The notes below the pieces were generated by a model. That model was not told the origin of the DNA and did not search any database. It worked only from the letters and a program-made list of their open reading frames with translations. This document shows, in pieces, positions 32,749 through 41,503 of a stretch of DNA of 64,000 bases; positions within the stretch are counted from its first letter, which is position 1; each line of letters begins with the position of its first letter. Made by a program: the position numbers and the translations under genes. Source of the stretch: Rhizobium sp. TH2 (lineage in GTDB: Bacteria > Pseudomonadota > Alphaproteobacteria > Rhizobiales > Rhizobiaceae); contig NZ_CP062231.1 in assembly GCF_024707525.1 (NCBI RefSeq), positions 5,803,501 through 5,867,500 on the forward strand. Reading direction: 5' to 3'.

Positions 32749-33456
32749 ATGGCCCTCACTTTGTTCTACGGCGTGCCCGAAGGCTGCTCGTTCGGCTCGA
32801 TCGTCGCGCTCGAATGGTCCGGCGCGAAGTATCATCTCTGCCGCGTCCAGATGCCGGAAGCAGTCTCCAGCGAAGACTACAGGCACATCAACCCGGTCGG
32901 CGAAACGCCGACGCTGATGCTGCCCGACGGGCGGCTGATCAGCGAAAGCATGGCGATCCTCGGCCACATCGCGGCCAAGACGGTGAACAAGGGCCTCGGC
33001 TTCGAGCCGGGCTCGCCGGATGACGACCGCCTGAGGCAGATGCTGGCATTTCTCAACACCAGCTTCTTCAATGCTTTCAGCCCGCTCTGGTATTCGATCG
33101 AGCACGACCTCGCGCCGGATGCGAAGCAGGCATTGCGCGATTACGGCATCGCCAAGGTCGAACGGGCGCATGCCGATCTCGAAACCTTGCTCGATGGCAA
33201 GCAATGGCTGCTCGGCGACAAGCGCAGCTTCGCGGATGCCTATTTCATGGGGATCGCCCGGTGGAACGATTTCCACAAGGTGGTCGATCGTCGGCAGTTT
33301 CCGGCGCTCAACAGCCTCTACCAACGGATGCTGGAAGACCCGGCCGTCCGCTTCGCCCATGCGATCGAGCATCAGGAAGAGGCGCTCAGCGCCGGCGGCT
33401 TCCAGGGGCATCTGAGCATGGATGACATGCTCGGCGAGATCCGCAAAGCTGCGTAA
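32749..33456 (+). CDS. glutathione S-transferase-family protein
   Basis: A 235-residue protein. N-terminal thioredoxin-like domain with VGETPTLMLPDGRLISESMAIL (the cis-Pro and Glu-Ser glutathione contacts); the C-terminal helical domain has FADAYFMGI. Divergent from LysR, its likely regulator, so it is probably induced by a xenobiotic or an oxidative signal. Confidence 0.85.
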   Translation: MALTLFYGVPEGCSFGSIVALEWSGAKYHLCRVQMPEAVSSEDYRHINPVGETPTLMLPDGRLISESMAILGHIAAKTVNKGLGFEPGSPDDDRLRQMLAFLNTSFFNAFSPLWYSIEHDLAPDAKQALRDYGIAKVERAHADLETLLDGKQWLLGDKRSFADAYFMGIARWNDFHKVVDRRQFPALNSLYQRMLEDPAVRFAHAIEHQEEALSAGGFQGHLSMDDMLGEIRKAA

Positions 33457-33486
33457 CACGTGATGCCGGCGGTCAAGCCGCCGGCC

Positions 33487-33888
33487 TCAACCCGCCGCGA
33501 CCACTTCGAGCTCGACCAGCCAATCGTCGCGGAGGGTCTGCACCACGATCGCCGTGGTCGGCACGATACGCCCGTCGAGGGCCGCGACGCGCGCATCCTG
33601 ATTGGCTTCGGCATAAGACCTGTCACCGAGGTAGCTGGTGACCCGAACGATGTTTGCGGTGGTCATGCCGGCATCCGCGAGGATGGCGCGGAGATTCGAC
33701 CAGATCAAGTCCAGCTGTTCTTTCAGGTCCCGGCCTGCATTGCCGACCGCATCCAACCCCATCGTGCCGCTCACGAAGAGAAGCCGGGATGGATTGCTCA
33801 CCTCCATGGCATGCACATAATCGGGTGTCGCGGGGTAGACGCCTTCGGTAGGGTTACGCGCCATCATCGTCGTCATCGTGATCTCCAT
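33487..33888 (-). CDS. RidA/YjgF-family protein
   Basis: A 133-residue protein. RidA family with VSGTMGLDAVGNAGRDLKEQLDLIWSNL and the conserved Arg, Gly and Glu positions (RVTSYLGDR, ALDGRIVPTTAIVVQTL, LVELEVVA). Enzymes deaminate enamine/imine intermediates from PLP enzymes, which fits a nearby dehydratase. The start region has three ATGs (33888, 33876, 33867). Confidence 0.85.
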   Translation of the reverse strand: MEITMTTMMARNPTEGVYPATPDYVHAMEVSNPSRLLFVSGTMGLDAVGNAGRDLKEQLDLIWSNLRAILADAGMTTANIVRVTSYLGDRSYAEANQDARVAALDGRIVPTTAIVVQTLRDDWLVELEVVAAG

Positions 33889-33890
33889 TT

Positions 33891-33932
33891 GAATAATCTT
33901 CAGAAAAATGAGATTAATGCCGAAGATAATTC
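33891..33932. promoter_or_regulatory. operator candidate between ridA-like and Lrp-type genes
   Basis: Arms GAATAATCTTC (33891-33901) and GAAGATAATTC (33922-33932) pair at 10 of 11 positions around a 20-bp A+T-rich spacer. Placement between divergent genes, one encoding an Lrp-type regulator, fits autoregulation plus control of the RidA gene. Confidence 0.55.
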
Positions 33933-33953
33933 AGAGAAAGAACGTCTTGAGCC

Positions 33954-34481
33954 ATGAACGAAAATACAGATGGTGTTCGGCGCAGACGGCTTGAGCGTGC
34001 CTCCGTCGATGCGTCCGACCGAAGAATATTAGCCGAACTCGCCCGCGACGCCGGCCAGAGTTTCGCTGAACTCGGGCTCAAGGTCGCGCTTTCCCCGCCA
34101 GCGGTGCATGAGCGGGTCAAGCGGATGAAGCAGTCCGGCGTCATCAGGGACACGGTGGCGCGCATCGATGCGACCGCCGTCGGCAAATCCCTGCTGGCCT
34201 TTGTTCATGTCGAGGCGGCGGGCTGGGGCAAGAGCGAGCGCCTGCTGCAACTGGCTCGCTATCCCGAAATCGAGGAAATGCATTCCGTGGCGGGTGATGC
34301 CAGCATGGTGCTCAAGGTCCGGACCGAAAGCCCGCAGGCGCTCGAACACCTGCTCGGCCAGATCCATTCCGTACCCGGCGTCAGGGGCACGAAAAGCTTC
34401 ATCGCGCTGTCGACCTTTCTCGATCGCCCGGTCCAGGCCGAGGTCACGGAAACCTGGCCGGATTTTCCGATGCCCGAGTGA
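33954..34481 (+). CDS. Lrp/AsnC-family transcriptional regulator
   Basis: A 175-residue protein. HTH region ASDRRILAELARDAGQSFAELGLKVALSPPAVHERVKRMKQSG; RAM domain AFVHVEAAGWG and VAGDASMVLKVRTESP. Divergent from the RidA-like gene, across an A+T-rich dyad. It ends four bases before the convergent VOC gene. Confidence 0.92.
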   Translation: MNENTDGVRRRRLERASVDASDRRILAELARDAGQSFAELGLKVALSPPAVHERVKRMKQSGVIRDTVARIDATAVGKSLLAFVHVEAAGWGKSERLLQLARYPEIEEMHSVAGDASMVLKVRTESPQALEHLLGQIHSVPGVRGTKSFIALSTFLDRPVQAEVTETWPDFPMPE

Positions 34482-34485
34482 CAGC

Positions 34486-34857
34486 CTATTGCGCCTCGTG
34501 GCAGACGGCCTCGAGATTGTTGCCGTCGGGATCGATCACGAAGGCGCCGTAATAGTTCTCGTGATATTGCGGGCGAATGCCCGGCGGGCCATTGTCCGAG
34601 CCGCCATTGGCGAGTGCCGCCTTGTAGAAATCGTCGACCGCGCCACGGCTGTCGGCGGTCAGGGCGAGGTGAACCGACGATGCAGCCGCATCGCCCTCCG
34701 CCTGCCCGATCCAGAGTGGATGCATCCCTGTCTTGCCAAAGCCCGCTGCGACGCCAAAATCCTTCTGCTTGGAAAAACCAAGCGGCGCGAGCACGGCTTC
34801 ATAGAAAGCGAACATTTCCTTCAACTGCCTGGTCCTGAGGCCTATGTGGTCGAGCAT
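34486..34857 (-). CDS. VOC-family (glyoxalase-like) protein
   Basis: A 123-residue metal-dependent fold protein. MLDHIGLRTRQLKEMFAFYEAVLAPLGF and the end FVIDPDGNNLEAVCH are typical of the VOC superfamily; the ligands include the first His and the final Glu. Reaction not predictable. Start of a minus-strand cluster with no clear operon partners. Confidence 0.88.
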   Translation of the reverse strand: MLDHIGLRTRQLKEMFAFYEAVLAPLGFSKQKDFGVAAGFGKTGMHPLWIGQAEGDAAASSVHLALTADSRGAVDDFYKAALANGGSDNGPPGIRPQYHENYYGAFVIDPDGNNLEAVCHEAQ

Positions 34858-34891
34858 TCCATTCTCCTGTCGTATCTGTCAGCCGTGTTGA

Positions 34892-35296
34892 TCAGTCCTG
34901 TTCGGTACCCGGCAGGTCGGCGATATCGTTGATCCATGGCAGCGCCGAGCGGCACCATATTTGCCTTTTCGGCGTCAGTTCACGCCGCTGGTTGATGGTC
35001 CCGACCCTGATCCCCGTGCGCGCGGCATCCTTGCCCTCGCCGGTGCTGAACAGCGGCGAGCCGCATTCCGGGCAGAAAGACAGCAGGCGCGCCCGGCCGC
35101 TCTGGGCATGCTTCGTATAGAGCTTCGGCCGATTGGCGGTCAGTTTCACCTTGTCGCTATCGGCAATGACGGTCACCCGATAGGCGCCGCCGGTCAGCCG
35201 CTGGCAATCCGTGCAATGACAGATCGTCACTCTGTCGGGGTCGATCTCCGCTTCGTAGCGCACATGGCCGCAATGGCATTGACCGTCGATATGCAT
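34892..35296 (-). CDS. GFA-family (glutathione-dependent formaldehyde-activating-like) protein
   Basis: A 134-residue zinc protein from ATG 35296. GQCHCGHVRYEAE, ICHCTDCQRLTG and FCPECGSPLFS are the cysteine clusters of GFA/CENP-V proteins. Reaction unproven for most members. It follows the GST-like gene with an eight-base gap. Confidence 0.9.
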   Translation of the reverse strand: MHIDGQCHCGHVRYEAEIDPDRVTICHCTDCQRLTGGAYRVTVIADSDKVKLTANRPKLYTKHAQSGRARLLSFCPECGSPLFSTGEGKDAARTGIRVGTINQRRELTPKRQIWCRSALPWINDIADLPGTEQD

Positions 35297-35304
35297 GTCG
35301 TGCC

Positions 35305-35925
35305 TCAGGTGAAATGTTTGACATGAACGGGCGTAACCTTCGGCCGGTTCCGCACTCGGGTCACGAGGCTCACGATCTTCGGGCAATGTGCCGCAAGCCA
35401 GTCGCCATCGATCCAATAGGCAAGCATCCAGAGATAGATATCGACCATGGTGAGCTGGTCGCCGAAGAAGTAGGGTCCCTTTCCAATCGCCGCCTCGAGC
35501 AATTCGTAGTGACGGTTCACATATGTCGTGGCGTTACTGAGCACCGCATCGCTGCCTGAAGGATCGTCCGAATATCGTGATGGATAGGCCTTGCGCAATT
35601 CGCCTTCGTAAATGTTGACGGCCATGAAAATCAGCCATCGGTCATGCTGGGCGCGGGCGCTGGAGCCTGGTGGTGGCGCGAGTTGGGTATGAGGAAAGGC
35701 GTCGGCGAGATGCAGCATCATCGCCGCGCCTTCAGTCATTAGGGATCCGTCGGGAAGGGCCAGCGCCGGGATTTGCTGGCGAGGATTGATCGCCCGGTAT
35801 TCCTCGCTGAGGTGCCGTTTCTCTGCAGTGCTGGTCGGCACCGTCACATAGTCGGCGCCAGCCTCGGCAAGTGCGGCTTCGACAGCTGAGCTGCCGCTAT
35901 TGATCGATTCATAGAGCTTGTACAT
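35305..35925 (-). CDS. glutathione S-transferase-family protein
   Basis: A 206-residue protein. N-terminal thioredoxin-like domain ends with INPRQQIPALALPDGSLMTEGAAMML; the C-terminal domain has GDQLTMVDIYLWML. Probably an operon with the GFA gene behind it, eight bases apart, which would give a glutathione-linked detoxification pair. Confidence 0.85.
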   Translation of the reverse strand: MYKLYESINSGSSAVEAALAEAGADYVTVPTSTAEKRHLSEEYRAINPRQQIPALALPDGSLMTEGAAMMLHLADAFPHTQLAPPPGSSARAQHDRWLIFMAVNIYEGELRKAYPSRYSDDPSGSDAVLSNATTYVNRHYELLEAAIGKGPYFFGDQLTMVDIYLWMLAYWIDGDWLAAHCPKIVSLVTRVRNRPKVTPVHVKHFT

Positions 35926-36079
35926 GCGTCCCCCTTCGAATTCGCGGTCAGTCTATCGTCTGCCGAGGCTTTTGGAAGAGCCATAGGCGACGGTTTGCGG
36001 GTCGCTGCGAACGAGCGGATCATCACATCCTATTCGATGGCATGAAAGGCAAGCTCGGCGAGGAGATCGCCCGGAACGA

Positions 36080-36457
36080 TTAGCGCTTGGCGTTCTGCAG
36101 CGTCCAGACGGCGTAGAGCTGCAGGCAGCCCAGCAGGAACGGCCCGATTGTCTTGATCAGGTTGCTTTCATAAATGCCGACCCACATGTCGGCGAACTGG
36201 ATGATGCCGGCGAGAAAGCCTAGCACCGTCAGCATGCGCCCGAACCGCATGAAGATGGAGACCATCACGAAGACCGCGAGCGGCAAGCTGCGGGCCGCCG
36301 CATAAAGCGCGAATGTGAACGCCGCATCATTCGCGACGGAGCCGGCCGGCAGCATCGACAGAGGGTTTACCAGCCCGACCACGGCAAAGCTGGCGGAAAC
36401 GAGGACGTTGAACCCCGTCACGACCGATGCAAATCGTAGAGCATTCTTGAATTGCAT
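36080..36457 (-). CDS. four-helix integral membrane protein
   Basis: A 125-residue product from ATG 36457. Hydrophobic segments lie near 10-29 (VTGFNVLVSASFAVVGLV), 45-66, 75-95 and 102-120. Recognisable only as a small integral membrane protein of unknown role. An upstream in-frame ATG at 36586 would add a basic leader unlikely to be real. Confidence 0.65.
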   Translation of the reverse strand: MQFKNALRFASVVTGFNVLVSASFAVVGLVNPLSMLPAGSVANDAAFTFALYAAARSLPLAVFVMVSIFMRFGRMLTVLGFLAGIIQFADMWVGIYESNLIKTIGPFLLGCLQLYAVWTLQNAKR

Positions 36458-36617
36458 CCGTACTTGTCCCTCACAGCCGTATTCGCAACTGCGAATGGAC
36501 AGCAAAAACAAGCCGATGGCAAGTGCAGATCGTGCGCCCTCACCTGAACGGTGAGGGCGCACGCTTTCCGTGGAAAGCCGCTTCAAGTCTTTCCAGGAAC
36601 TGCGAGCTGCCGATGCG

Positions 36618-37529
36618 CTAGTGGGCGGCCTTGATGAAGGTGCCGTTCTGGAGGTCGCGCATCGCCTGCCGGATCTCCTCGTGGCTATTCATCACGATCG
36701 GGCCGTGCCACGCCACGGGTTCCTCGATCGGTTTGCCCGAGACGAGCAGGAAGCGAATGCCTTCATCGCCCGCCTGCACGGTCACCTCGTCGCCGGTGTC
36801 GAAAACGACCAGCGTACGGTTGCCGGAGAGGTCGCGGATATTGAGTTCCTCGCCGTTGACCTCCTTCTCGACCCGAACGCCGACCGGCCTGGACGCGTCG
36901 CGGAAGGTGCCGGAGCCGGCGAAGATATAGGCGAAGGCCTTGCGATAGGTGTCCACCTTGAAGGTCTTCCGCTTGCCCGGCGGCACGGAGATGTCGAGAT
37001 AGACGGGATCGGCGGCGATGCCGTCGACCGGACCTGATTTGCCCCAGAACTCGCCGGTGATGATGCGCGCGGCCGTGCCGTCGTCATCGACCACGACAGG
37101 GATATCGGCCGCCTTGACGTCCTGATAGCGCGGCGCGGTCATCTTCAGCGACGAGGGCAGGTTGGCCCAGAGCTGGAAGCCATGCATCCGGCCGGCGAAA
37201 TCACCCTTCGGCATTTCCTGGTGCATGATGCCGCTGCCGGCCGTCATCCATTGCACATCGCCGGCGCCGAGCAGGCCGCGATTGCCGAGGCTGTCGCCAT
37301 GTTCGACCGTGCCGGCCAGCACATAGGTGATCGTCTCGATGCCGCGATGCGGATGCCAGGGAAAGCCCCGGCTATAATCCGCCGGATTGTCGTTGCGGAA
37401 GTCATCCATCATCAGGAAGGGATCGGTCAGCGACGGATCGCCGAAGCCGAAGACGCGGTGCAAATGCACGCCCGCACCTTCCATGGTCGGCTGGGCGTGG
37501 GATTCGGATTTTACAGGGCGTATCGACAT
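36618..37529 (-). CDS. pirin-family protein
   Basis: A 303-residue bicupin. The N-terminal cupin has GFPWHPHRGIETITYVLAG, GDVQWMTAGSGIMHQEMP (His and Glu metal ligands); a C-terminal pirin domain follows. Some bacterial pirins have quercetinase activity; here the reaction is not known. Divergent from the glutamine amidotransferase gene. Confidence 0.92.
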   Translation of the reverse strand: MSIRPVKSESHAQPTMEGAGVHLHRVFGFGDPSLTDPFLMMDDFRNDNPADYSRGFPWHPHRGIETITYVLAGTVEHGDSLGNRGLLGAGDVQWMTAGSGIMHQEMPKGDFAGRMHGFQLWANLPSSLKMTAPRYQDVKAADIPVVVDDDGTAARIITGEFWGKSGPVDGIAADPVYLDISVPPGKRKTFKVDTYRKAFAYIFAGSGTFRDASRPVGVRVEKEVNGEELNIRDLSGNRTLVVFDTGDEVTVQAGDEGIRFLLVSGKPIEEPVAWHGPIVMNSHEEIRQAMRDLQNGTFIKAAH

Positions 37530-37710
37530 TTCGCATTCCTCTCATTCGAGTTCTTCACTTGAATGGGAATATAGAGCCTCTTCATTGTCTCCGAAAGATG
37601 ATCGATCTGCGAACAATCTTTTCCAAACGGTGAACAGTGGAGTGTTTAAGGCTTTGTTTACCATGACGGCCCAAGATCGACCGGCGTATTGTTCGCATCA
37701 GGATCTCGTC

Positions 37711-38529
37711 ATGTGCCGCTGGGCCGCCTATTGCGGGGAACCGCTCTTTCTCGAAGACATCGTCTCCTCGCCGGCGCATTCGCTGATCGCGCAATCGCAT
37801 TCGGCGGTCGAGGCCCGCACCGCCACCAACGGCGATGGTTTCGGGGTCGCCTGGTACGGCGAGCGCGAGACGCCCGGCCTCTATCGCGATGTCCTGCCCG
37901 CGTGGTCCGATTGCAATCTGAAAAGCATCGCGCGCCAGATCCGCTCGCGGCTCTTTCTCGCCCATGTTCGCGCGGCAACGTTCGGCTCCACCCGGCGCGA
38001 CAATTGCCATCCATTCGTCAACGGACGCTGGTCGTTCATGCACAATGGCCAGATCGAGAATTTCGCCCAGCTGCGACGTCCGCTGGAAAACATGCTGCCC
38101 GATGAGCTGTATGCCGCCCGCACCGGCACGACCGATTCCGAACTGATCTTCCTGCTTGCCATGCATTTTGGCCTCGAAAGCGTGCCGCTGCTTGCCTTCC
38201 GCGAGGCGATCGCTTTCATCGAGCGGCTGGCGATCCATTTCGGCCTTGGCGCCGACGTGCGCTTCACCGCGGCCTTTTCGGATGGCGAAAAACTCTACGC
38301 GGTCCGCTACGCCACCAACGAGGTCGCGCCGACGCTCTATGCCAGCCCGATCGGAACCGGCGGCTATTGCCTCGTCTCCGAACCGCTCGACAGCAACCGC
38401 GCCAACTGGATGAGCATTCCCGAACAAAGCGCCGTCGTCATGAGCCCGGACGGGCTCGAAGTCTCGGTCTTCGAGACGGGCACGATCAAGGCGACGATTT
38501 CGGAAAAGGTCCTGCTCGCCGCGATGTGA
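37711..38529 (+). CDS. class II glutamine amidotransferase (YafJ/EgtC-like)
   Basis: A 272-residue N-terminal nucleophile hydrolase: MCRWAAYCGEP puts the catalytic Cys at position 2, which fixes ATG 37711. HVRAATFG, NCHPFVNGRWSFMHNGQIENF and DSELIF follow. Standalone proteins of this type release ammonia or hydrolyse gamma-glutamyl compounds. The frame is open upstream to 37387 but those codons overlap the divergent pirin gene. Confidence 0.88.
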   Translation: MCRWAAYCGEPLFLEDIVSSPAHSLIAQSHSAVEARTATNGDGFGVAWYGERETPGLYRDVLPAWSDCNLKSIARQIRSRLFLAHVRAATFGSTRRDNCHPFVNGRWSFMHNGQIENFAQLRRPLENMLPDELYAARTGTTDSELIFLLAMHFGLESVPLLAFREAIAFIERLAIHFGLGADVRFTAAFSDGEKLYAVRYATNEVAPTLYASPIGTGGYCLVSEPLDSNRANWMSIPEQSAVVMSPDGLEVSVFETGTIKATISEKVLLAAM

Positions 38530-38583
38530 AACGGATGCGAAACCCGCAACCCGGTCGCCTTTCGGCAATATCATTCGCCAATG

Positions 38584-39222
38584 CTACCGATTGGAATGCG
38601 GAAACGGGTCGCGCCACGCCTCAAGCTCGTCCAGACGGTCATGCCAACGCCGGATATTGGTGAAGGCGTCGAGCGGCAATCGCGATGTTGCGGCATAGGG
38701 CAAGGCGGCCGCCAGGGCAAAATCGGCGACGCTCACGCTTCCGCCGACGACATAGCGGCGGTCGGCCAGGTGGTCGTCCAGCACACGGGCAAACTGTTTG
38801 AGACTGGCTTCGGCATCTTCCACGATCCTCTCGTTCGGGGTTTCGCCAAAAAGCGGCTTGACCTCATTTTCGAACCACAGGGTGGCCCCGTGGTGGGTGA
38901 AATGGCCGGCATCCCAGCTCAACCAACGGATTATGTCGATCTGGCGCTCGTCATGCGGCCAGAAATCCGCACCGACGCTGTCGGAGAGGTGGCACATGAT
39001 CGCGTTCGCTTCCCAGAGCGTCTGGTCGCCATCCTGCAGCGCGGGAACTTTGCCATTGGGATTGATTGCCAGAAATTCCGCCGTCCTTTGTTCACCGCGA
39101 CCAAGATCGACCCGAACGAATTCGACATCCGCATCGAGAAAACGAGCCGCCGCACAGGCCTTTCGTGGATTGAGAGTCTCGCAATAAAAAAGTTTGGCCA
39201 CCGGTTCAGCTCCCTGGGACAT
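38584..39222 (-). CDS. glutathione S-transferase-family protein
   Basis: A 212-residue protein from ATG 39222 (MSQGAEPVAKLFYCETLN); ATG 39231 is an alternative. INPNGKVPALQDGDQTLWEANAIM is the thioredoxin-like cis-Pro and Ser-like contact; the helical domain has VADFALAAALPYA. It overlaps the end of the SRPBCC gene, so it lies in one operon with SRPBCC and ArsR. Confidence 0.85.
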   Translation of the reverse strand: MSQGAEPVAKLFYCETLNPRKACAAARFLDADVEFVRVDLGRGEQRTAEFLAINPNGKVPALQDGDQTLWEANAIMCHLSDSVGADFWPHDERQIDIIRWLSWDAGHFTHHGATLWFENEVKPLFGETPNERIVEDAEASLKQFARVLDDHLADRRYVVGGSVSVADFALAAALPYAATSRLPLDAFTNIRRWHDRLDELEAWRDPFPHSNR

Positions 39223-39682
39223 CGTTTTCAACGAACCGCTTCAGTCGGTCGAAGCTTTGCGACCAGCCGCCTTCATGGCCATCGCGAGACTCGATGCTTT
39301 CGAAGAAGGCCTGATGAAACCGCATATGCGTGGCATCGCCTTTCTCCGTGAATTCTATGGTGATGACCGTTTCCGGGCTGCGTTCCCCGTTCGCCAGCTC
39401 CCATGCGTGGGTAAAGACAAGCCGGCGCGGCGGCTGCACATCGATGTATTTGCCGCTTACCCAATGCTCGTCGCCATTGGGGGCAATGAGGCAGGCCCGA
39501 TGAATCCCGCCGGGACGCGGATCGAGCTGATCGCCCCGCGCAATGAAGTCTTTCGGGCCGGCCCATTGCGCCATCCATTGCGGGTCCGTCCAGGCCCTGA
39601 ACACGACATCGCGAGGGGCCGCAAAGGATCGTTCGATAAGAAGCTCAGGCTTTTCCTGAAGGTTAGGAGTCGGCGTCGGCAT
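39206..39682 (-). CDS. SRPBCC/AHSA1-family protein
   Basis: A 158-residue protein. IERSFAAPRDVVFRAWTDPQWMAQWAGPKDF and DATHMRFHQAFFE are typical of the AHSA1 branch of the Bet v1-like fold, which binds hydrophobic ligands. It overlaps the ArsR gene by 20 bp, a common pair in which AHSA1 proteins follow ArsR regulators. Confidence 0.9.
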   Translation of the reverse strand: MPTPTPNLQEKPELLIERSFAAPRDVVFRAWTDPQWMAQWAGPKDFIARGDQLDPRPGGIHRACLIAPNGDEHWVSGKYIDVQPPRRLVFTHAWELANGERSPETVITIEFTEKGDATHMRFHQAFFESIESRDGHEGGWSQSFDRLKRFVENDVPGS

Positions 39683-40004
39683 CGTCTTTTCCCTTTAAGC
39701 TGGAGAGGAATGTGTCCAGGCGATCAAAGCTCTGATCCCAGAAGCCGCGATAGCGCTCCACCCAATCGGCAATCTCCTTCAATGGGCCCGCCTCGATCTT
39801 GCAGGGACGCAACTGACCCGAGCGGCCGCGGGCGATCAGCCCCGCCGATTCCAGGACTTTGAGATGGCGTGAGACGGCGGGAAGGCTGATGTCGAAAGGT
39901 GCGGCGAGCTCATTGACCGTGGCCTCGCCGCTCGCGAGGCGCATGACAATCGCGCGCCGTGTCGGGTCCGCCAAGGCGGCAAAGGTTTCGTTGAGGCGAT
40001 CCAT
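39663..40004 (-). CDS. ArsR-family transcriptional regulator
   Basis: A 113-residue winged HTH protein. FAALADPTRRAIVMRLASGEATVNELAAPFDISLPAVSRHLKVLESAGLI is the DNA-binding domain. It lacks the metal-binding CxC of metal sensors, so it is a non-metal ArsR. First gene of an ArsR-SRPBCC-GST operon. The adjacent 34 bp hold two symmetrical dyads that are the probable operator. Confidence 0.92.
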   Translation of the reverse strand: MDRLNETFAALADPTRRAIVMRLASGEATVNELAAPFDISLPAVSRHLKVLESAGLIARGRSGQLRPCKIEAGPLKEIADWVERYRGFWDQSFDRLDTFLSSLKGKDDADADS

Positions 40005-40008
40005 TAAA

Positions 40009-40042
40009 TTTAACCAGTGCGTTAATTAACCTGTCTGTTAAA
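40009..40042. promoter_or_regulatory. double dyad operator upstream of the ArsR gene
   Basis: Two copies of a 12-2 bp-type dyad: TTTAAC-N6-GTTAAT at 40009-40026 and ATTAAC-N6-GTTAAA at 40025-40042, sharing two bases, i.e. 16 bp centre to centre. They lie just upstream of the start codon, so dimer binding would block transcription of the ArsR-SRPBCC-GST operon. Confidence 0.65.
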
Positions 40043-40126
40043 TATCTGCCGGTTTGCAATCTGTCAAGCGGGTGCGCCAGACGCTCCGCCACAAGTAGGC
40101 TTCCAATCCTGGATTTCAGATGCTGC

Positions 40127-41338
40127 TCAGGCTCCGGCGAGCTTTTCGGCGATCAGCGTGACCAGCCTGTCGGCCACCTCATCCTTCGACAAATCAGGCC
40201 AGCGATCCACGCTGTCGCGGCTGATGATGGCGACGCGGTTGCGCTTGCCGCCCATGATGCCGGTTTCCGGCGAGACGTCGTTGGCGACGATCAGGTCGGC
40301 GCCCTTGCGATTGAGCTTGGCGGTGGCGTTGGTTTCGACATCATTGGTCTCGGCGGCGAAGCCGATCACCAGCTTCGGTCGCTTTTCGTGATGGCCGACG
40401 GTTTTGAGGATGTCGGGATTCTCGGTGAACTCAAGCGATGGCACGGAGCCGTCGGCGGATTTCTTGATCTTTTCATCCGATCGCGTGGCGACGCGCCAGT
40501 CGGCGACAGCGGCGACCATGACGGCGATATCGGCGGGCAGGCTCGCGAGCACCGCGTCGCGCATTTCCTCGGCGCGCTCGACATGGATCACCTTGACGCC
40601 GCGCGGATCGGCGAGCGTGACCGGACCGGATACCAGCGTCACGTCGGCGCCAGATTTGACCAGGGCTGCGGCGATTGCGTGCCCCTGCGTTCCTGAGGAG
40701 CGGTTGGCGATGTAGCGCACCGGGTCGATCGGCTCGTGCGTGGGGCCTGAAGTCACGATCGCTCTTTTGCCGGCTAACGGTTTTGGCGCGGTGTCGAGCA
40801 GGGCCTCCACCTCAGCGACGATGTCGAGCGGTTCGGCCATCCGGCCGGTGCCCGCTTCGCCGCCTTCCGCCATCTCGCCACGCATCGGGCCGACGAAATG
40901 TACGCCGTCGATGAGAAGCTGCGAGGCGTTGCGGCTGACGGCCGGATTCGACCACATCTTTGGGTTCATGGCGGGCGCCATCAGCACCGGGCGTTCGGTG
41001 GCGAGCAGCACCGTCGAGGCGAGGTCGTTGGCAAGGCCGTTGGCCATCTTCGCCATCAGGTCGGCGGTGGCGGGTGCGACAAGCACCAGGTCGCAATCGC
41101 GCGCGAGACGGATATGGCCGACATCCACCTCGTCGTCGCGGGAGAAGAGATCGGTATGGACCTTATGGGCCGCAAGCGCGCCGACCGCCAGTAGGGTGAC
41201 GAATTCCTCGGCCGCCTTGGTCATGATGGGAATGACGACCGCGCCGCGCTCGCGCAGCCGCCGGACCAGGTCGAGGCTCTTATAGGCCGCGATGCCGCCG
41301 GATATGATCAGGAGAATACGCTTGTCTGTCAGTATCAT
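40127..41338 (-). CDS. coaBC: bifunctional phosphopantothenoylcysteine decarboxylase/phosphopantothenate-cysteine ligase
   Basis: A 403-residue coenzyme A biosynthesis enzyme. The CoaC flavin domain spans about 1-185 (SGGIAAYKSLDLVRRL, PAMNPKMW, with catalytic Cys absent from neither the flap nor seen clearly). The CoaB ligase domain follows (VTSGPTHEPIDPVRYIANRSSG, AAVADWRV). ATG 41338 is chosen because upstream frame is low-quality. Confidence 0.93.
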   Translation of the reverse strand: MILTDKRILLIISGGIAAYKSLDLVRRLRERGAVVIPIMTKAAEEFVTLLAVGALAAHKVHTDLFSRDDEVDVGHIRLARDCDLVLVAPATADLMAKMANGLANDLASTVLLATERPVLMAPAMNPKMWSNPAVSRNASQLLIDGVHFVGPMRGEMAEGGEAGTGRMAEPLDIVAEVEALLDTAPKPLAGKRAIVTSGPTHEPIDPVRYIANRSSGTQGHAIAAALVKSGADVTLVSGPVTLADPRGVKVIHVERAEEMRDAVLASLPADIAVMVAAVADWRVATRSDEKIKKSADGSVPSLEFTENPDILKTVGHHEKRPKLVIGFAAETNDVETNATAKLNRKGADLIVANDVSPETGIMGGKRNRVAIISRDSVDRWPDLSKDEVADRLVTLIAEKLAGA

Positions 41339-41503
41339 GCCGGTATCCGTCCTGCTTTCGGCCTCATTTCGACAAATAGTGGAGTGCGGGCTGTTGTGCA
41401 ATGCGACGGCGACTTCGATGCCGATTTCCGCTGGAATGCCTTCACAAATGGCGCCAAATCGGGGAAGACAGGCGTAGAAATGAAAAGAACAGGTGGAATT
41501 CCG

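Noticed and set aside
37387..37710. A 108-codon extension of the amidotransferase
   Set aside because: The nucleophile Cys must follow the initiator Met, which places the start at 37711.
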